Source: an uncultured Endomicrobiia bacterium
GTDB taxonomy: Bacteria > Elusimicrobiota > Endomicrobiia > DTEH01
Reading direction: 5' to 3'
Length of the DNA stretch: 64,000 nucleotides
Assembly (NCBI GenBank): GCA_937936785.1
Contig: CALDDQ010000005.1
Location: forward strand, 1 to 64,000
Shown here: piece after piece, positions 1 through 6,835 of the stretch
Position numbering within the stretch: the stretch's first letter is position 1
How the letters are laid out: each line of letters starts with the position of its first letter
The notes under the pieces: generated by a model
The model's input: the letters and a program-made list of their open reading frames with translations, nothing else
What the model was told of the DNA's origin: nothing
The model's database searches: none
Program-made: the position numbers and the translations under genes

Positions 1-522
1 GGAGTGCCAACAATAAATGAGCATATAAAAAACATCTATAAAGAAGGTGAATTAAAACAAAGTTCAACTATTCGGAAATTCCGAATAGTTCAAACAGAAG
101 GCAACAGGCAGGTAGAGAGAGAAATAGATTTTTATAATTTGGATGTCATTATATCTGTGGGTTACAGGGTTAAGTCCTTGCGAGGCACACAATTTCGCAT
201 CTGGGCAACGAAAACATTAAAAGATCATTTAATAAAAGGCTATACCATAAATGAAAAACGGCTTTTGCAGACAAAAAGCCAGTTGACCGCACATCTTATA
301 TATTTTACCATTAAAGACCACCCCTTCGTTGATGGAAACAAACGAATCGGCTCATTTTTGTTTGTCTATTTTCTAGATAAAAACAATTATCTCTATAAAA
401 ACATCGGGGAAAAGAAAATCAACGATAATGCCTTGACAGTTTTATCGCTTTTGATTGCAATCAGCGATCCTCGAGAAAAAGATAAACTGATTAAAATCAT
501 TACAAATCTATTAAATGCATGA
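1..522 (+). CDS. RhuM-Fic family protein, 5' partial, internally deleted
   Basis: The reading frame is open at the left edge; the first possible start is a GTG at base 4, but the sequence begins in mid-domain, so the true start lies outside. Residues 1 to about 90 match the RhuM virulence-protein domain (core NLDVIISVGYRVKSLRGTQF). From about residue 95 the protein jumps to the C-terminal part of a Fic domain with the motif HPFVDGNKR. Known RhuM-Fic proteins are roughly 330 residues, so over 100 residues between the two parts are missing while the frame is kept. The Fic histidine and the following acidic and glycine residues are present, but most of the Fic fold is not, so AMP-transfer activity is unlikely. 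The stop overlaps the next start by ATGA. RhuM genes often lie inside restriction loci. GC is higher than in the rest of the window, suggesting transfer. Family is clear; inactivity is inference. Confidence 0.75.
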   Translation, partial: GVPTINEHIKNIYKEGELKQSSTIRKFRIVQTEGNRQVEREIDFYNLDVIISVGYRVKSLRGTQFRIWATKTLKDHLIKGYTINEKRLLQTKSQLTAHLIYFTIKDHPFVDGNKRIGSFLFVYFLDKNNYLYKNIGEKKINDNALTVLSLLIAISDPREKDKLIKIITNLLNA

Positions 523-1208
523 AATTATATTTGCAAAACTTATTAGACGGTATTCCTTTTGAAAACTTACCGGCAAAGTGGCGGGGTTTTGATTTTGCGC
601 GGTTTTCAAAGGATAAAACGCTTTTTGATTTTCAACAAAATGCCTTGAAGAATTCCTTAAAAGCATTGCATTTATATTTCAAGGATAAAAATCAGGATAA
701 AAAAGCGTTGTTTGATCATTATAAGCTCAACGGCTTAGAAGAAGATTTTGACTATGATTTGAAAAATAAAGAAGGCAAAAAAAACGGCAAAGTATCTTTT
801 AGATACGACAAGGATTATCCCGCCGTAGATTCAAAAATTCCTTTCGCTCGCTTTATCAACCGTATGAGTTTCTGGATGGCGACCGGTTCAGGCAAAACAC
901 TGATTATCGTTAAACTGATTGAGATTTTAGGTAAACTCATTACCGAAAAAGAATTGCCTGCAAATGATATTCTTTTTCTGGCGCACCGCGATGACCTTTT
1001 GGAGCAATTCGAAAATCATGTTGATGAGTTTAACAGTTTTAATTTTGACACAAAAATAAACCTTAAAAGTTTAAAGGATTATGAGAGTGTCAAGCGTGAA
1101 AATGCCCTGCCGTTTGCCAAAAAGGAAATTACTGTTTTTTACTATCGTTCCGATTTGATTTCCGACTACACATCAGAAAAAAATCGTCAATTTTCAAAAC
1201 TACGATAA
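519..1208 (+). pseudogene. DEAD/DEAH restriction-type helicase, N-terminal fragment
   Basis: This 229-codon frame holds the N-terminal part of a superfamily 2 helicase of the kind found in type I and III restriction enzymes. It has a Q-motif-like FDFQQNAL at about residue 36 and a Walker A ATGSGKT at residues 121-127. It stops early at 1208, but the homologous sequence goes on in the next frame. The break fits one extra A in the run of seven A at 1177-1183: with six A the protein would read on into the DEAH box. It overlaps the RhuM-Fic gene by 4 bp, as in an operon. The family is usually 800-1000 residues, so even after repairing the shift most of it is missing. A sequencing error could explain the shift alone, but not the downstream loss. 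Confidence 0.7.
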
Positions 1209-1509
1209 TGGCGGCAAGTGGCATATTCTTTTGGACGAAGCGCACAAAGGCGACAAAGAAGACAGCAAACGGCAGATTTTATATTCCATCCTCTCAAGAA
1301 ACGGATTTCTGTTTAACTTTTCCGCCACCTTTACTGATCCGAGGGACTTTGCAACCTGCGCTTTTAACTTCAATCTTTCAAAATTTGTTGAAGAAGTAAA
1401 CGGCAAGCATATTTATGTATCCTCTGCCGAGATTAGCGCATTTCGCAGGCGTGGAGATGGTTGTAGAAAGATTAATGGTTATTCAAGAATATTTGAAAAA
1501 AGAAATTGA
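1184..1509 (+). pseudogene. Helicase continuation after frameshift (DEAH and SAT motifs)
   Basis: This frame carries on the broken helicase. It reads through the DEAH box (Walker B, codons 1234-1245) and then the motif III region FSATFTD near 1315-1335. Recognisable helicase sequence ends near HIYVSSAEISAF at about 1440; what follows to the stop at 1509 is low-quality sequence rich in arginine and glycine. No start codon with a ribosome site precedes it, so it is not an independent gene. Seen together with 519-1208 it gives about 305 codons of a much longer enzyme. The second helicase lobe and any nuclease part are absent. Confidence 0.6.
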
Positions 1510-1663
1510 CGTGAAAAAACAAAGTAGAGATTTTTCATACAACGGGTTTACTATAAACACAAAATTATTACTTAAACCGAGACGATGGATTGCAGATGTT
1601 TTAGAAAATTACAAAAGATATTGGTTTGACAACTTTGATGATTTTGCTAACAAAATAAGTTAA
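1415..1663 (+). pseudogene. C-terminal remnant of an unidentified protein
   Basis: From about 1437 a third frame takes over and runs to a stop at 1663. Its product looks like ordinary coding sequence: a helix-like stretch with VVERLMVIQEYLKKEID and a tail with KPRRWIADVLENYKRYW. I do not recognise the family. The join to helicase sequence at about 1440 is out of frame, so this appears to be the 3' end of another gene brought next to the helicase by deletion. The ATG at 1415 has no ribosome site and lies in the helicase-like part. GC falls back toward the level of the core here. It is more likely a scrap than an expressed gene. Confidence 0.4.
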
Positions 1664-1726
1664 TTTAGAAATTTATATTTTACTACCTTATATACTGCCA
1701 GTTTGCAAAAATTCATACTTTATTCT

Positions 1727-1759
1727 AAAAATAAGATAAAATTTTATTATCTTGTTTTT
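1727..1759 (+). terminator. AT-rich hairpin, possible terminator
   Basis: Two 13-base arms, 1727-1739 and 1747-1759, pair except for one position that can form a G-U pair, around a 7-base loop. The right arm ends in GTTTTT. It could end transcription from the decayed genes on its left. With almost only A-T pairs it would be a weak terminator, so this call is tentative. Confidence 0.35.
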
Positions 1760-1834
1760 AATCTATCGCTAAATTAGACTAAAATTTTTTTTGAAACCTA
1801 ATACTTATTTTTTGCATCTAAAAAATGGAAAAAA

Positions 1835-1863
1835 AGAGATTAAGTCTTTAAAGACTAATCTCT
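1835..1863. promoter_or_regulatory. Inverted repeat upstream of hsp20
   Basis: A 29-base near-perfect palindrome with arms AGAGATTA-GTCTTT and AAAGAC-TAATCTCT and one unpaired A at 1843 or its neighbour. It lies 46 bases before the hsp20 start. On the minus strand it is followed by a run of T, so it would look like a terminator there; on the plus strand it would form a 5' leader hairpin or an operator. It does not match the CIRCE element bound by HrcA. Control of the heat-shock gene is inference. Confidence 0.4.
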
Positions 1864-1895
1864 AAAAATTAAAAAACAAAAAAACTTATAATTTT

Positions 1896-1901
1896 AGGAG
1901 G
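1896..1901 (+). promoter_or_regulatory. Ribosome binding site of hsp20
   Basis: AGGAGG is a full Shine-Dalgarno sequence with 8 bases to the ATG at 1910. It decides the start: an in-frame GTG at 1901 overlaps the site itself and cannot be the initiation codon. Confidence 0.85.
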
Positions 1902-1909
1902 TGGTAACT

Positions 1910-2344
1910 ATGAAAGATATAACAAGATGGGATCCGTTTAAAGAAGTTGTAGATTTAGGTAGTATGGTAGACCGTTTCTTCAACAGAGGGCCATTTTTTA
2001 GAAGGGCAACAGAAGATAGCAAGTGGGTTCCTGCAATAGAAATTGAAGATAAGGATGATAAACTTATAGTAAGAGCTGAAGTTCCCGGAGTGGATAAAAA
2101 AAATATTAAAGTAAACATTGAGAACGATATTCTTACAATAAAAGGTGAAACTAAAAAAGAAGATGAAGTAAAAGAAAAAGGATATTACTATTCAGAGAGA
2201 ACCTATGGTTCATTCTATCGTTCAATATCGTTACCAGCACCTGTTAATAAAAGTAAAGTTAATGCAAACTACAAAGACGGTATTTTGACCATAGAACTAC
2301 CTAAAAGCGAAGAAACAAAAGCGACAGAAATTGAAATCAAATAA
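1910..2344 (+). CDS. hsp20: Hsp20 small heat-shock protein
   Basis: The product is a 144-residue alpha-crystallin-domain chaperone that binds unfolding proteins without using ATP and hands them to DnaK/ClpB-type refolding machines. The crystallin domain runs from about residue 40 to 137, with the family signature near VPGVDKKNIKVNIENDILTI and the C-terminal YKDGILTIELPKSE; an I-x-I tail (IEIK) that mediates oligomer contacts ends the protein. Start chosen at ATG 1910 from the ribosome site just upstream. It is one of only two complete plus-strand genes in the window, stands alone, and is followed by a strong terminator. Two hairpins upstream may regulate it. Its composition matches the core genome, unlike the island to its left. 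Identification is firm. Confidence 0.95.
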   Translation: MKDITRWDPFKEVVDLGSMVDRFFNRGPFFRRATEDSKWVPAIEIEDKDDKLIVRAEVPGVDKKNIKVNIENDILTIKGETKKEDEVKEKGYYYSERTYGSFYRSISLPAPVNKSKVNANYKDGILTIELPKSEETKATEIEIK

Positions 2345-2345
2345 A

Positions 2346-2380
2346 AATAACAAGGCTGGCAATTAGCCAGCCTTGTTATT
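2346..2380. terminator. Bidirectional intrinsic terminator, hsp20 / pfkA
   Basis: A perfect 15-bp stem (2346-2360 with 2366-2380) around the loop AATTA, with the GC-rich core CAAGGCTGGC. It stands between the convergent hsp20 and pfkA genes and has A/T-rich flanks on both sides (TTATTT on the plus strand, TTATTTTTAT on the minus strand), so it can serve both. It is the clearest terminator in the window. Confidence 0.85.
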
Positions 2381-2408
2381 TAGCAAAAATTTGCAAATTA
2401 GTATTTTA

Positions 2409-3371
2409 TTAGTTTATACTTTCTATAATTTTTTTATATTTTAAATCAATTTCTTTTCTATTCTTCAAACACCACAAAGGTTGTGACATTATCTTATTGT
2501 TTTTTATTGCAACAAAAACATTTTTTTTATTTTTTAATATTAAATTAATCGCAAAAACAGCCATTTTTAACGCTAAAATTCTTGATCTACCTGTTGGTTC
2601 TCCACCTCTTTGAATATATCCTAAAGTGCTAACTCTCACCTCAAGACCAGTTGCAGACTCAATTTTTTTTGCAAAAAGTTTACTATCTCCAGCACCTTCT
2701 GCAAAAATTATTATCATTGAAGATTTTCCTTTTTTGTTTGAAAACAAAATTTTTTTTACTACTCTATCAAAATCAATTTTTACTTCGGGAATAACAACAA
2801 CTTCTGCACCACTTGCTGCTGCAATATCCAATGCTAAAAATCCATGTTCCCTACCCATAACTTCTATTACAAAAATCCGTTCAAAACTTGTTGCTGTATC
2901 TCTAATTTTGTCCACAGCTTCAACCGCAGTATCTAACGCAGTATCAAAACCTATCGTTTCATCCGTACCATAAACATCATTATCTATAGACGCAGGAATA
3001 CCTATAACAGAAATTCCTTTTTTTGCAATTCTTAAACCAGCAGATAACGACCCATCACCACCTATTACTATTAAATAATCAATTTTTCTTTGTTTCAAAA
3101 TTTGTACTGCTTTTTTTATTCCTTCCTCTGTCCTAATTTCTTTACATCTGTTACTTTTTAATATTGTTCCACCATGATGAATTATTCCACTAACAGAATT
3201 TGATTTCATCTCAACAAAATCGTTCTCTAATAAACCTGCATATCCACGTTGAATACCATAGATTTTAAGCCCAAAAGATAATCCATATTTTGTTACTGCA
3301 CGGACACATGCGTTCATACCGGGTGCATCCCCACCTGGTGTTACTATCGCTATACTTTTTAACATTTTCAT
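2409..3371 (-). CDS. pfkA: 6-phosphofructokinase, ATP-type
   Basis: Phosphorylates fructose 6-phosphate to fructose 1,6-bisphosphate in glycolysis. The 320 residues match bacterial PFK length. Visible motifs are the N-terminal TPGGDAPGMN for nucleotide binding, GGDGS at 104-108 (glycine after the aspartate, as in ATP enzymes, where PPi enzymes have GGDD), and the catalytic SIDND with Asp130. The position before SIDND is alanine, where ATP enzymes usually have glycine and PPi enzymes lysine. The C-terminal GYIQRGGEPTGRSR substrate-binding segment is present. Two ATG codons (3371 and 3365) are possible and neither has a clear ribosome site. It is the last gene of the minus-strand run and sits 25 bases after the transaldolase-like gene, giving a carbohydrate pair. 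Confidence 0.92.
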   Translation of the reverse strand: MKMLKSIAIVTPGGDAPGMNACVRAVTKYGLSFGLKIYGIQRGYAGLLENDFVEMKSNSVSGIIHHGGTILKSNRCKEIRTEEGIKKAVQILKQRKIDYLIVIGGDGSLSAGLRIAKKGISVIGIPASIDNDVYGTDETIGFDTALDTAVEAVDKIRDTATSFERIFVIEVMGREHGFLALDIAAASGAEVVVIPEVKIDFDRVVKKILFSNKKGKSSMIIIFAEGAGDSKLFAKKIESATGLEVRVSTLGYIQRGGEPTGRSRILALKMAVFAINLILKNKKNVFVAIKNNKIMSQPLWCLKNRKEIDLKYKKIIESIN

Positions 3372-3396
3372 TTTTAATTAATTTTTTTTATTATTT

Positions 3397-4110
3397 TTAA
3401 AATTGCTTTATATTATTATAACCTTTTTTTTCAACTTTTGCCCAATCGGATAAAAATTTTTCTATTCCTTTCGTTGTTAAATCATGATTAAACATTTCTT
3501 CAATAATTTTATAAGGGACAGTAACTGCATCAGCACCATATTTTGAAGATTCAAAAATATGTTTTTTATTCCTTACTGATGCTACAATAACTTTTGTCTT
3601 GAAATTATAGTTTTTATAAACTGTCATAATATCTTTTATCAGATCCAGACCATTTTGTCCAATATCATCCAACCGTCCTACAAAAGGACATATATAATCT
3701 ACTCCTGCTAACGCAGATATTATTGCCTGTTCTACAGAAAAAATTAATGTTATTGCTGTTTTAATAATTTTTTTTGTACGTTTACCATACAACTTTAATT
3801 CTTTAACTGCACAAATTCCATCTTGTGTCATAGGAATCTTTACAACTATATTTGAAGAAAGTTTTACTAATTCTAATCCTTCTTTAATTATATCATCAAA
3901 TTTTGGACTTATAGGTTCTGCTAAGATATCTACTTTTGAGATTTTTAGTATTTGTTTTAATAAATCCTTTTGGTTTGGATTATTGCTTGAAATAGTAGAA
4001 GATAGTTGTTTTACAATCAAAGTTGGATTTGTTGTAACTCCACCCAAAATACCTAAATCATTTACTTTTTTTATTTCATCTAAATTTGCTGAGTCTACAA
4101 ATAGTTGCAT
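3397..4110 (-). CDS. tal: Transaldolase / fructose-6-phosphate aldolase family
   Basis: A 237-residue class I aldolase of the small transaldolase family (TalC/FSA), which moves a dihydroxyacetone unit between sugar phosphates in the non-oxidative pentose phosphate pathway. The N-terminal FVDSANLDEI and GGVTTNPTL are family signatures, and VVKIPMT carries the Schiff-base lysine, Lys91. An insertion rich in Ser and Asn at about 37-47 makes it slightly longer than the usual 215-220 residues. The start at 4110 is set by AGGAGG six bases upstream; a TTG further out at 4125 overlaps that site and is rejected. It lies between kdsA and pfkA. Sequence alone does not separate transaldolase from fructose-6-phosphate aldolase activity. 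Confidence 0.88.
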   Translation of the reverse strand: MQLFVDSANLDEIKKVNDLGILGGVTTNPTLIVKQLSSTISSNNPNQKDLLKQILKISKVDILAEPISPKFDDIIKEGLELVKLSSNIVVKIPMTQDGICAVKELKLYGKRTKKIIKTAITLIFSVEQAIISALAGVDYICPFVGRLDDIGQNGLDLIKDIMTVYKNYNFKTKVIVASVRNKKHIFESSKYGADAVTVPYKIIEEMFNHDLTTKGIEKFLSDWAKVEKKGYNNIKQF

Positions 4111-4145
4111 ATTTTTCCTCCTCAATATATATTATTTAATTGTTC

Positions 4146-4970
4146 TTAATTATTTCTTACTATTTCACTAATTTCTTTTGCTACTTTTAATAATTCTTCC
4201 AGATTATCCAATTTCAACATACTTGCTGCATCACAAAGTGCTTCTTCTGGTTTTGGATGAACTTCTAAAAACAACCCGTCACATCCGGCAGCAGCTGCTG
4301 CACGTGATATTGTAGAAATAAATTGTGGTTGTCCACCAGAAGAATCTTTTGATGCTGGTCCTGGCATACGAACTATGTGAGTAACATCAACAAAAACAGG
4401 ATACCCAACTTCTTTCATAATTGGTATTGAACGCATGTCACAAACTAAATTATTATACCCGAAAACTGTCCCACGTTCTGTTAAAATAATTTTGTCGTTG
4501 CCAGTAGTTAAAATCTTACCAACAATTTTTTTCATATCCCACGGGGCTAAAAATTGTCCTTTTTTTATGTTAATGACTTTCCCTGTTTTTGCAACCTCTA
4601 ATACTAAATCTGTTTGTTGGCATAAATATGCTGGCACTTGAATAATATCCAAAACTTCTTTTGCTTGTGCAACTTCGTTTCTACAGTGAACATCAGAAAT
4701 TACTGCAACAGAAAGTTCTTTTTTTACTTTTGATAAAATTTTTAGTCCTTTATCAATACCTGGACCTCTGTAATATTCTACTGACGAACGATTGCCTTTG
4801 TCATAGGAAGACTTAAAAATAAATGGTATATCAAGTTTTGTTGTAATATATTTAATTTTTTCTGCTGTTTTTAACGTAATTTCTTCTGATTCAATTACAC
4901 ACGGACCTGCTATAAGTACTAACGGATTTTTGTTACCAATTTTTATCTTGTCCATTAAAACTGTTTTCAT
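4146..4970 (-). CDS. kdsA: 3-deoxy-8-phosphooctulonate (Kdo-8-P) synthase
   Basis: Condenses phosphoenolpyruvate with arabinose 5-phosphate to Kdo 8-phosphate, the first dedicated step to the Kdo of LPS. The 274 residues match the family. AGPCVIES near the N-terminus places a cysteine (Cys24) where metal-dependent enzymes have their metal ligand and metal-free enzymes such as that of E. coli have asparagine, so this is probably the metal-dependent class. Further motifs are FKSSYDKGNRSS, the histidine of DVTH, and EVHPKPEEALCD. It follows kdsB with a 5-base gap and has AAGGAA as ribosome site, so the two are surely co-transcribed. Confidence 0.95.
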   Translation of the reverse strand: MKTVLMDKIKIGNKNPLVLIAGPCVIESEEITLKTAEKIKYITTKLDIPFIFKSSYDKGNRSSVEYYRGPGIDKGLKILSKVKKELSVAVISDVHCRNEVAQAKEVLDIIQVPAYLCQQTDLVLEVAKTGKVINIKKGQFLAPWDMKKIVGKILTTGNDKIILTERGTVFGYNNLVCDMRSIPIMKEVGYPVFVDVTHIVRMPGPASKDSSGGQPQFISTISRAAAAAGCDGLFLEVHPKPEEALCDAASMLKLDNLEELLKVAKEISEIVRNN

Positions 4971-4975
4971 AAAAA

Positions 4976-5800
4976 TTATTTCCTTTTAGATTTTATTTTA
5001 ACAATTTCTCTAACTTTTTCTAAATCTGCCAAAGTATCAACAGGAACAGAAGTATCTTTAACTTCTACAACTTTTATTTTATAACCATTCTCCAAAATAC
5101 GTAATTGTTCTAATTTTTCTAACTTCTCAAGTTTACTTTGTGGCATTTTAACATATTTTAACAAAAAATCTTTTCTATAACCATAAATACCTATATGACG
5201 ATATAATTTTTCCTTTTTAAATTTTATATTAAAAAAATTTTCAGTTTGTGGTGAATTATAATTTGAAAATTCTCTTATAAACGGAATTGCATGCCGAGAA
5301 AAAAATAATGCAAAACCTTCTTTGTCAAAAACAACTTTTGCAGTGTGTGGTGAAATATATTCCTCATAATTTTTTATCCTACAAACTGGTGTTATAACAT
5401 TAACACAAACATCCTTTTTAAATTCTAAAATTATTTTTTTTAAAGTTTCTGGCGAAATCAAAGGTTCATCTCCCTGCACATTTAAAATAAAATCATAATC
5501 CTTAGAAATTTGTTCCATTTTAATAACAACTTCAGCAACCCTATCTGTACCACTTTGATGTTTCTTTGATGTCATCATAACTTCTCCACCAAATTTTTTT
5601 ACAACATCAAAAATTCGTCTATCATCTGTTGCAACAATTACTTCGTCAATTAAAGAAACACTTTTCACCCTATTATAAACCCACTGTATCATAGGAGTCC
5701 CTTCTATCAAAACTAACGGTTTTCCCGGTAACCTAGTTGATCCGTAACGAGATGGTATCACTGCCAAAACTCTTATTTTTTTGTTAGTAATTTTTTGCAT
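4976..5800 (-). CDS. kdsB: CMP-Kdo synthetase
   Basis: Activates Kdo with CTP to CMP-Kdo, the donor used by WaaA (gene at 51319-52548). The nucleotide-binding N-terminus AVIPSRYGSTRLPGKPL (residues 13-29) and the metal-binding QGDEP (Asp111) are plain, as is the C-terminal VDTLADLEKVR. At 274 residues it is about 25 longer than the E. coli enzyme; the extra length lies around the segment facing Kdo (residues 165-190). Its start overlaps the end of the heptose kinase gene by 17 bases and it is followed at once by kdsA. The ribosome site is weak, in line with coupling to the upstream gene. Confidence 0.94.
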   Translation of the reverse strand: MQKITNKKIRVLAVIPSRYGSTRLPGKPLVLIEGTPMIQWVYNRVKSVSLIDEVIVATDDRRIFDVVKKFGGEVMMTSKKHQSGTDRVAEVVIKMEQISKDYDFILNVQGDEPLISPETLKKIILEFKKDVCVNVITPVCRIKNYEEYISPHTAKVVFDKEGFALFFSRHAIPFIREFSNYNSPQTENFFNIKFKKEKLYRHIGIYGYRKDFLLKYVKMPQSKLEKLEKLEQLRILENGYKIKVVEVKDTSVPVDTLADLEKVREIVKIKSKRK

Positions 5801-6782
5801 ATTCTTTAATTATGGTCATTAACTCTTCAACTGAAACCGTTGCAGTTCCTACTTTACCAACAACAACACCTGCTGCATAATTTGCAATTTCGCACGCACT
5901 AACCATACTTGCTCCACAAGCCAGTGCTAAAGTTAATGTTGAAATAACCGTATCCCCAGCACCAGTTACATCATAAACTTCTTTTGCACGAGTTGGAATA
6001 TTATGCACCACACCATATTTTTGAAATAATGACATCCCTTTTTCTCCTCTGGTAATTACCACTGCTTCAGATTTTAATTTAGATAAAATTTTCTCACCTA
6101 ATATATAAATTTCTTTATCAGACAAATTTTTTTTGTGTAATCTCATACCTAACACTGCTTCGTTTGTATTTGGAGTAATGACTGTTACATATTTATAATC
6201 CAAAAAATGTTCTATTTTTGGATCAACAGAAATTGGAATACCAAGTTTTTTAGCGATATTAATACATACTTTTAATATTCTCTTGTTAATAATCCCTTTC
6301 CCATAGTCAGATATTAGTATAGCATCCACATTTTTAGATTCTTCCTTAATAAAACTTTCTATTTTATCAAATACTTGAGCAGAAATCTGTATCTTTGACT
6401 CTCTATCAATACGAACCATCTGCTGATTATGTGCTATAATTCTTGTTTTTATCGTAGTTATACGATTATTATCTACAAACATACCAGAAATATCCGAACC
6501 AGCATTAGACATAATTTGTTTAAGTTTAGTTCCGTTAACATCATTACCAACAACTGTTACAATAATTGCATCTCCACCTAAAGAAACTATATTATTTGCT
6601 ACATTACCACACCCACCCGGCATCTCTGTCTCGTGAACAACTTCTACCACAGGAACCGGTGCTTCAGGTGAAATTCGTTCCACATTACCCCAAACAAATT
6701 TGTCCAACATTATATCGCCAATAACAAGTATTCTTTTGGAAGAAAATTTTTTTATAATACTAAACCATTCTCGTATATTCAT
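5784..6782 (-). CDS. hldA: D-glycero-beta-D-manno-heptose-7-phosphate kinase
   Basis: A 332-residue PfkB-family (ribokinase-like) sugar kinase equal to the N-terminal half of HldE/RfaE. It phosphorylates heptose 7-phosphate at O1 on the way to ADP-heptose. GGCGNVANN at 56-64 is the sugar-binding signature and DVTGAGDTV at 271-279 holds the catalytic base Asp277. No adenylyltransferase domain is fused, so a separate HldC-type enzyme is expected outside the window. GmhB (38649-39191) and HldD (36792-37796) supply later steps. AGGAGC seven bases before the ATG is the ribosome site. It leads the kdsB-kdsA-tal-pfkA run. Confidence 0.9.
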   Translation of the reverse strand: MNIREWFSIIKKFSSKRILVIGDIMLDKFVWGNVERISPEAPVPVVEVVHETEMPGGCGNVANNIVSLGGDAIIVTVVGNDVNGTKLKQIMSNAGSDISGMFVDNNRITTIKTRIIAHNQQMVRIDRESKIQISAQVFDKIESFIKEESKNVDAILISDYGKGIINKRILKVCINIAKKLGIPISVDPKIEHFLDYKYVTVITPNTNEAVLGMRLHKKNLSDKEIYILGEKILSKLKSEAVVITRGEKGMSLFQKYGVVHNIPTRAKEVYDVTGAGDTVISTLTLALACGASMVSACEIANYAAGVVVGKVGTATVSVEELMTIIKEYAKNY

Positions 6783-6835
6783 TTTTTGCTCCTGGACTTG
6801 TTGATTTTTCTTGTATTTGAATCTAATCTAAAAAT

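Larger units (their letters stand above)
1664..1909 (+). other. Intergenic region between decayed island and hsp20
   Basis: These 246 bases hold no open frame of note. They contain two inverted repeats (1727-1759 and 1835-1863), a weak TTGAAA box at 1791-1796 with a poor CATCTA at 1815-1820, and the hsp20 ribosome site AGGAGG at 1896-1901. The region marks the return from the higher-GC left segment to the AT-rich core. Confidence 0.6.

Noticed and set aside
1177-1183. Programmed frameshift producing an active helicase
   Set aside because: The gene also lacks its second half after about 1440, so decay is the simpler reading.
1887-1892. TATAAT just upstream of hsp20
   Set aside because: A transcript from here would begin inside the ribosome site AGGAGG and lose it; likely chance in AT-rich sequence.
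1901-1909. GTG start for hsp20
   Set aside because: It overlaps the Shine-Dalgarno sequence; ATG at 1910 has ideal spacing.
2409-3371. PPi-dependent phosphofructokinase
   Set aside because: GGDGS rather than GGDD, and no lysine before SIDND.
4111-4125. TTG start for the transaldolase-like gene
   Set aside because: It overlaps AGGAGG, which properly serves the ATG at 4110.
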